Assembly (NCBI GenBank): GCA_003563255.1
Contig: PWSL01000340.1
Location: 1-6,047, forward strand
DNA length: 6,047 bases
DNA from: Desulfonatronospira sp.
GTDB lineage: Bacteria; Desulfobacterota; Desulfovibrionia; Desulfovibrionales; Desulfonatronovibrionaceae
Direction of reading: 5' to 3'
The notes under the pieces were generated by a model that made no database searches, was not told where the DNA came from, and saw only the letters and a program-made list of their open reading frames with translations. Positions 4,216-6,047 of this stretch are shown in pieces; positions within the stretch are counted from its first letter, which is position 1, and every line of letters begins with the position of its first letter. The position numbers and the translations under genes were made by a program.

Positions 4216-5823
4216 ATGCAACCAAATGAAACAGATCTGGAAAATATATTCCCGGCATGTAAAAGTCTTGTCACCCGGCAGGCCTGGTCCGCTCTGGTCG
4301 CCAGAATGGACACGAAGCCGGGCCCGGAAAAATTCCCGGCAGTGATTTCATCTTTGTCTCACAAACTGGAGCTTCCAGAATACCTGGCGGAGCTGGCTGA
4401 ACTGGAAACAGCCCTCTACAACTGCCTTCAGCTGCGGGACCAGGTACCTTCCAACGTCCACCGGAAAATGATCAACCCCTCCCTGAAAATGCTGGAACTG
4501 CACTGGAAAGGACTGGACAAGGTCCTGGAGAGGGCCGGTGATCCAAAGATCCAGCCTGCCTCACAGCCGGAACTTATGCTTGTCTGGTTCGATCCGGCCA
4601 GCGGCCGCTCCAGAGCTCAACCAGCAGACCACCGGACTCTGACAGCACTGAAGATAGTCAGTGAAGATCAGCCCATGGGCAGCACCGCCCTGGAGTATAA
4701 AGTCAATCTGGCAGAACTGCACCGGGCAGTGGACCAGTCCGCATCCAGAGGCCTGATCCTGGCACCTCGCACCCGGCTTGGCAGGGACCCGGCAATATAT
4801 CGGCCCCATGATAAGTCTTTCGAGCGCTTTATGCACCCCAGGGTGTTTACCCTGCAATGGCACATTACCCAGGCCTGCGATCTAAACTGCAAACACTGCT
4901 ACGACCGCTCCTCCCGCAGCCCCATGTCCCTGGAAAGCGCATTTTACATACTGGACGAACTGGAGAAATTCTGCACCCGCAACAATGTCCGGGCCAAAGT
5001 CACCTTTACCGGAGGCAACCCCCTGCTTTATCCACATTTTGACCAGCTTTACCTGGAAACAGTCAGACGGGGCTTTCCGGTGAATATCCTGGGCAATCCA
5101 GCATCCAGGCAGCGCCTGGAACAACTCCTGACGATTCAGACTCCGTCCATGTACCAGGTGAGCCTGGAAGGTCTGCGGGAACACAACGATTTCGTCCGCC
5201 AGCCCGGATACTTTGACCGGGTCATGGAATTTCTGCCCCTTCTCCGGGAACTGGGCATCTCCTCCCAGGTCATGCTGACCCTGACCAGGGACAATATGGA
5301 CCAGGTTCTGCCCCTGGGCGAGCACCTGCGGGATATGACCGACCTTTTCACCTTCAACAGGCTTTCCGCCGTGGGCGAGGGCGCTTCCCTCTTGATGCCC
5401 TCTTACGCCGGATACGAAGCTTTTTTGCGTGAATACATCCGGGCAACCCGGGATAATCCAGTACTGGGCCTCAAGGACAACCTCATCAACAGCATCAGGG
5501 ATGAAAATGGGCACAAGCCCTTTGGCGGCTGCACAGGGTTTGGCTGCGGTGCAGGCTTTAATTTCGCCACCCTGCTATCTGATGGCGAACTGCATGCCTG
5601 CAGGAAATTTCCATCACCTCTGGGAAATATCTTTCAAAACGGGCTTATAAAATCCTATGAGTCTGAGGCCGGCCGGAAATACAGGGCCGGCAGCGAGGCC
5701 TGCAGGGGCTGCAGACTGCTGCCTGCCTGCGGCGGATGCCAGGCGGTCATTTACAGCCTGGGACTGGACCCACACAAAGACCGCGATCCCTACTGCTTCT
5801 ACTCCAACGCTCCGGCCGCATAG
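4216..5823 (+). CDS. sbtM: Radical SAM/SPASM peptide maturase (SbtM-like, selenobiotic family)
   Basis: 535 residues. It would modify the precursor peptide by S-adenosylmethionine radical chemistry, probably at Cys/Sec (thio(seleno)oxazole formation is the recalled database annotation). Residues 1-125 are mostly helical without a family I recognise. Residues 140-190 (LTALKIVSED to RGLILAPRTR) look like a small winged-helix segment, possibly a leader-binding RRE. The radical SAM core has C221-x3-C225-x2-C228 in TQACDLNCKHCYDRS and FTGGNP (264-269), the SAM-binding GGE-like motif. The C-terminal SPASM domain has C439, C444, then C462 in DGELHAC, C496-x2-C499-x5-C505-x2-C508 and C527, enough for two auxiliary [4Fe-4S] clusters. 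ATG 4216 is the first in-frame start after a TGA at 4201; its ribosome site is poor (GAG, 4207-4209), so translation may be low. It lies 133 nt after the precursor's UAA. Other SPASM peptide maturases are the alternative identity. Confidence 0.85.
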   Translation: MQPNETDLENIFPACKSLVTRQAWSALVARMDTKPGPEKFPAVISSLSHKLELPEYLAELAELETALYNCLQLRDQVPSNVHRKMINPSLKMLELHWKGLDKVLERAGDPKIQPASQPELMLVWFDPASGRSRAQPADHRTLTALKIVSEDQPMGSTALEYKVNLAELHRAVDQSASRGLILAPRTRLGRDPAIYRPHDKSFERFMHPRVFTLQWHITQACDLNCKHCYDRSSRSPMSLESAFYILDELEKFCTRNNVRAKVTFTGGNPLLYPHFDQLYLETVRRGFPVNILGNPASRQRLEQLLTIQTPSMYQVSLEGLREHNDFVRQPGYFDRVMEFLPLLRELGISSQVMLTLTRDNMDQVLPLGEHLRDMTDLFTFNRLSAVGEGASLLMPSYAGYEAFLREYIRATRDNPVLGLKDNLINSIRDENGHKPFGGCTGFGCGAGFNFATLLSDGELHACRKFPSPLGNIFQNGLIKSYESEAGRKYRAGSEACRGCRLLPACGGCQAVIYSLGLDPHKDRDPYCFYSNAPAA

Positions 5824-5885
5824 AAAATCCTGGACGGCTGCCGGCGTTTTCCTGCCTGTTTTTCTACACTACGCTTTTTACTGAA

Positions 5886-5926
5886 GCGGGCTTTTGCCCG
5901 CAACCCAGATAAGAAAAGAGTTTTTT
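5886..5926 (+). terminator. Weak terminator-like hairpin after the maturase gene
   Basis: GCGGGC (5886-5891) and GCCCGC (5896-5901) pair around TTTT, 63 bp past the maturase stop. Six T stand at 5921-5926 but are 19 nt from the stem, so termination efficiency is doubtful. It is the only terminator-like structure seen before the repeat array. Confidence 0.33.
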
Positions 5927-5932
5927 GCCCAC

Positions 5933-6036
5933 CCCAGTAAAATGGGAAGAAATTTTACGGGGCAGGCAGATCACACCCAGTGAAATCCGTCCCAGTGAAA
6001 CCCCCTTTGGGGAGTCCCATGGGACTGTTTCACGGG
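5933..6036. repeat. Cluster of five 11-bp CCCAGTRAAAY motifs with nested palindromes
   Basis: Direct copies lie at 5933-5943 (CCCAGTAAAAT), 5976-5986 (CCCAGTGAAAT) and 5991-6001 (CCCAGTGAAAC). Inverted copies lie at 5952-5962 (ATTTTACGGGG) and 6027-6036 (GTTTCACGGG). The first direct/inverted pair forms a hairpin with an 8-nt loop. The last pair encloses CCCCTTTGGGG (6002-6012) and the perfect 14-bp palindrome AGTCCCATGGGACT (6013-6026). It has no good ORF and may continue past the right edge. It looks like a dispersed non-coding repeat; mobility is not shown. Confidence 0.65.
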
Positions 6037-6047
6037 ATAAACTGCGC

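Noticed and set aside
4882..5514. 210-codon minus-strand ORF
   Set aside because: Antisense to the radical SAM core, which carries the real catalytic motifs.

Overview
The window reads as bacterial chromosome, most likely from an anaerobic, probably sulfate-reducing member of the Desulfobacterota (inference). The grounds are moderately GC-rich codons, a split 'archaeal-type' ferredoxin-domain glutamate synthase, a radical SAM/SPASM peptide maturase beside a selenocysteine-type precursor, and many short intergenic inverted repeats. No rRNA, tRNA, CRISPR array or intact transposase was seen.

Left part (1-2860, minus strand): an ammonia-assimilation operon. A strong sigma70-type promoter (2832-2860) reads leftward through a leader with palindromes and a possible 44-codon ORF. 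It then enters a stand-alone class II glutamine amidotransferase (1519-2649), which overlaps by 37 bp a two-[4Fe-4S]-ferredoxin plus FMN-type glutamate synthase subunit (1-1555, cut by the left edge). Together they would form glutamate from glutamine and 2-oxoglutarate.

Middle (about 2861-3603): no convincing gene. It holds imperfect tandem units ending in GACTGTCCCC, a perfect 16-bp-stem hairpin, a smaller hairpin and a 72-bp GGGGAC...GTCCCC element, all resembling REP/MITE-type repeats.

Right part (3604-5823, plus strand): a two-gene RiPP (ribosomally made, modified peptide) cassette. The small precursor gene (3858-4082) has a hydrophobic leader and an Asp/Asn-rich stretch. Its frame continues through two UGA codons, each preceded by Gly-Asn-Gly-Ala/Ser, before a UAA. 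A hairpin just after the second UGA closely resembles the E. coli fdhF SECIS (GCAGGUC at the apex, similar spacing), so the peptide probably carries selenocysteine. A 535-aa radical SAM/SPASM enzyme (4216-5823) follows. From memory this matches the database-named 'selenobiotic' or thio(seleno)oxazole system (SbtA precursor, SbtM maturase); no search was run. The upstream leader has an AUG-UGU-AUA-UGA micro-ORF over competing hairpins, and another hairpin lies between precursor and maturase.

Right edge (5824-6047): a weak terminator-like hairpin, then five copies of an 11-bp CCCAGTRAAAY-type motif in direct and inverted orientation, with nested palindromes.
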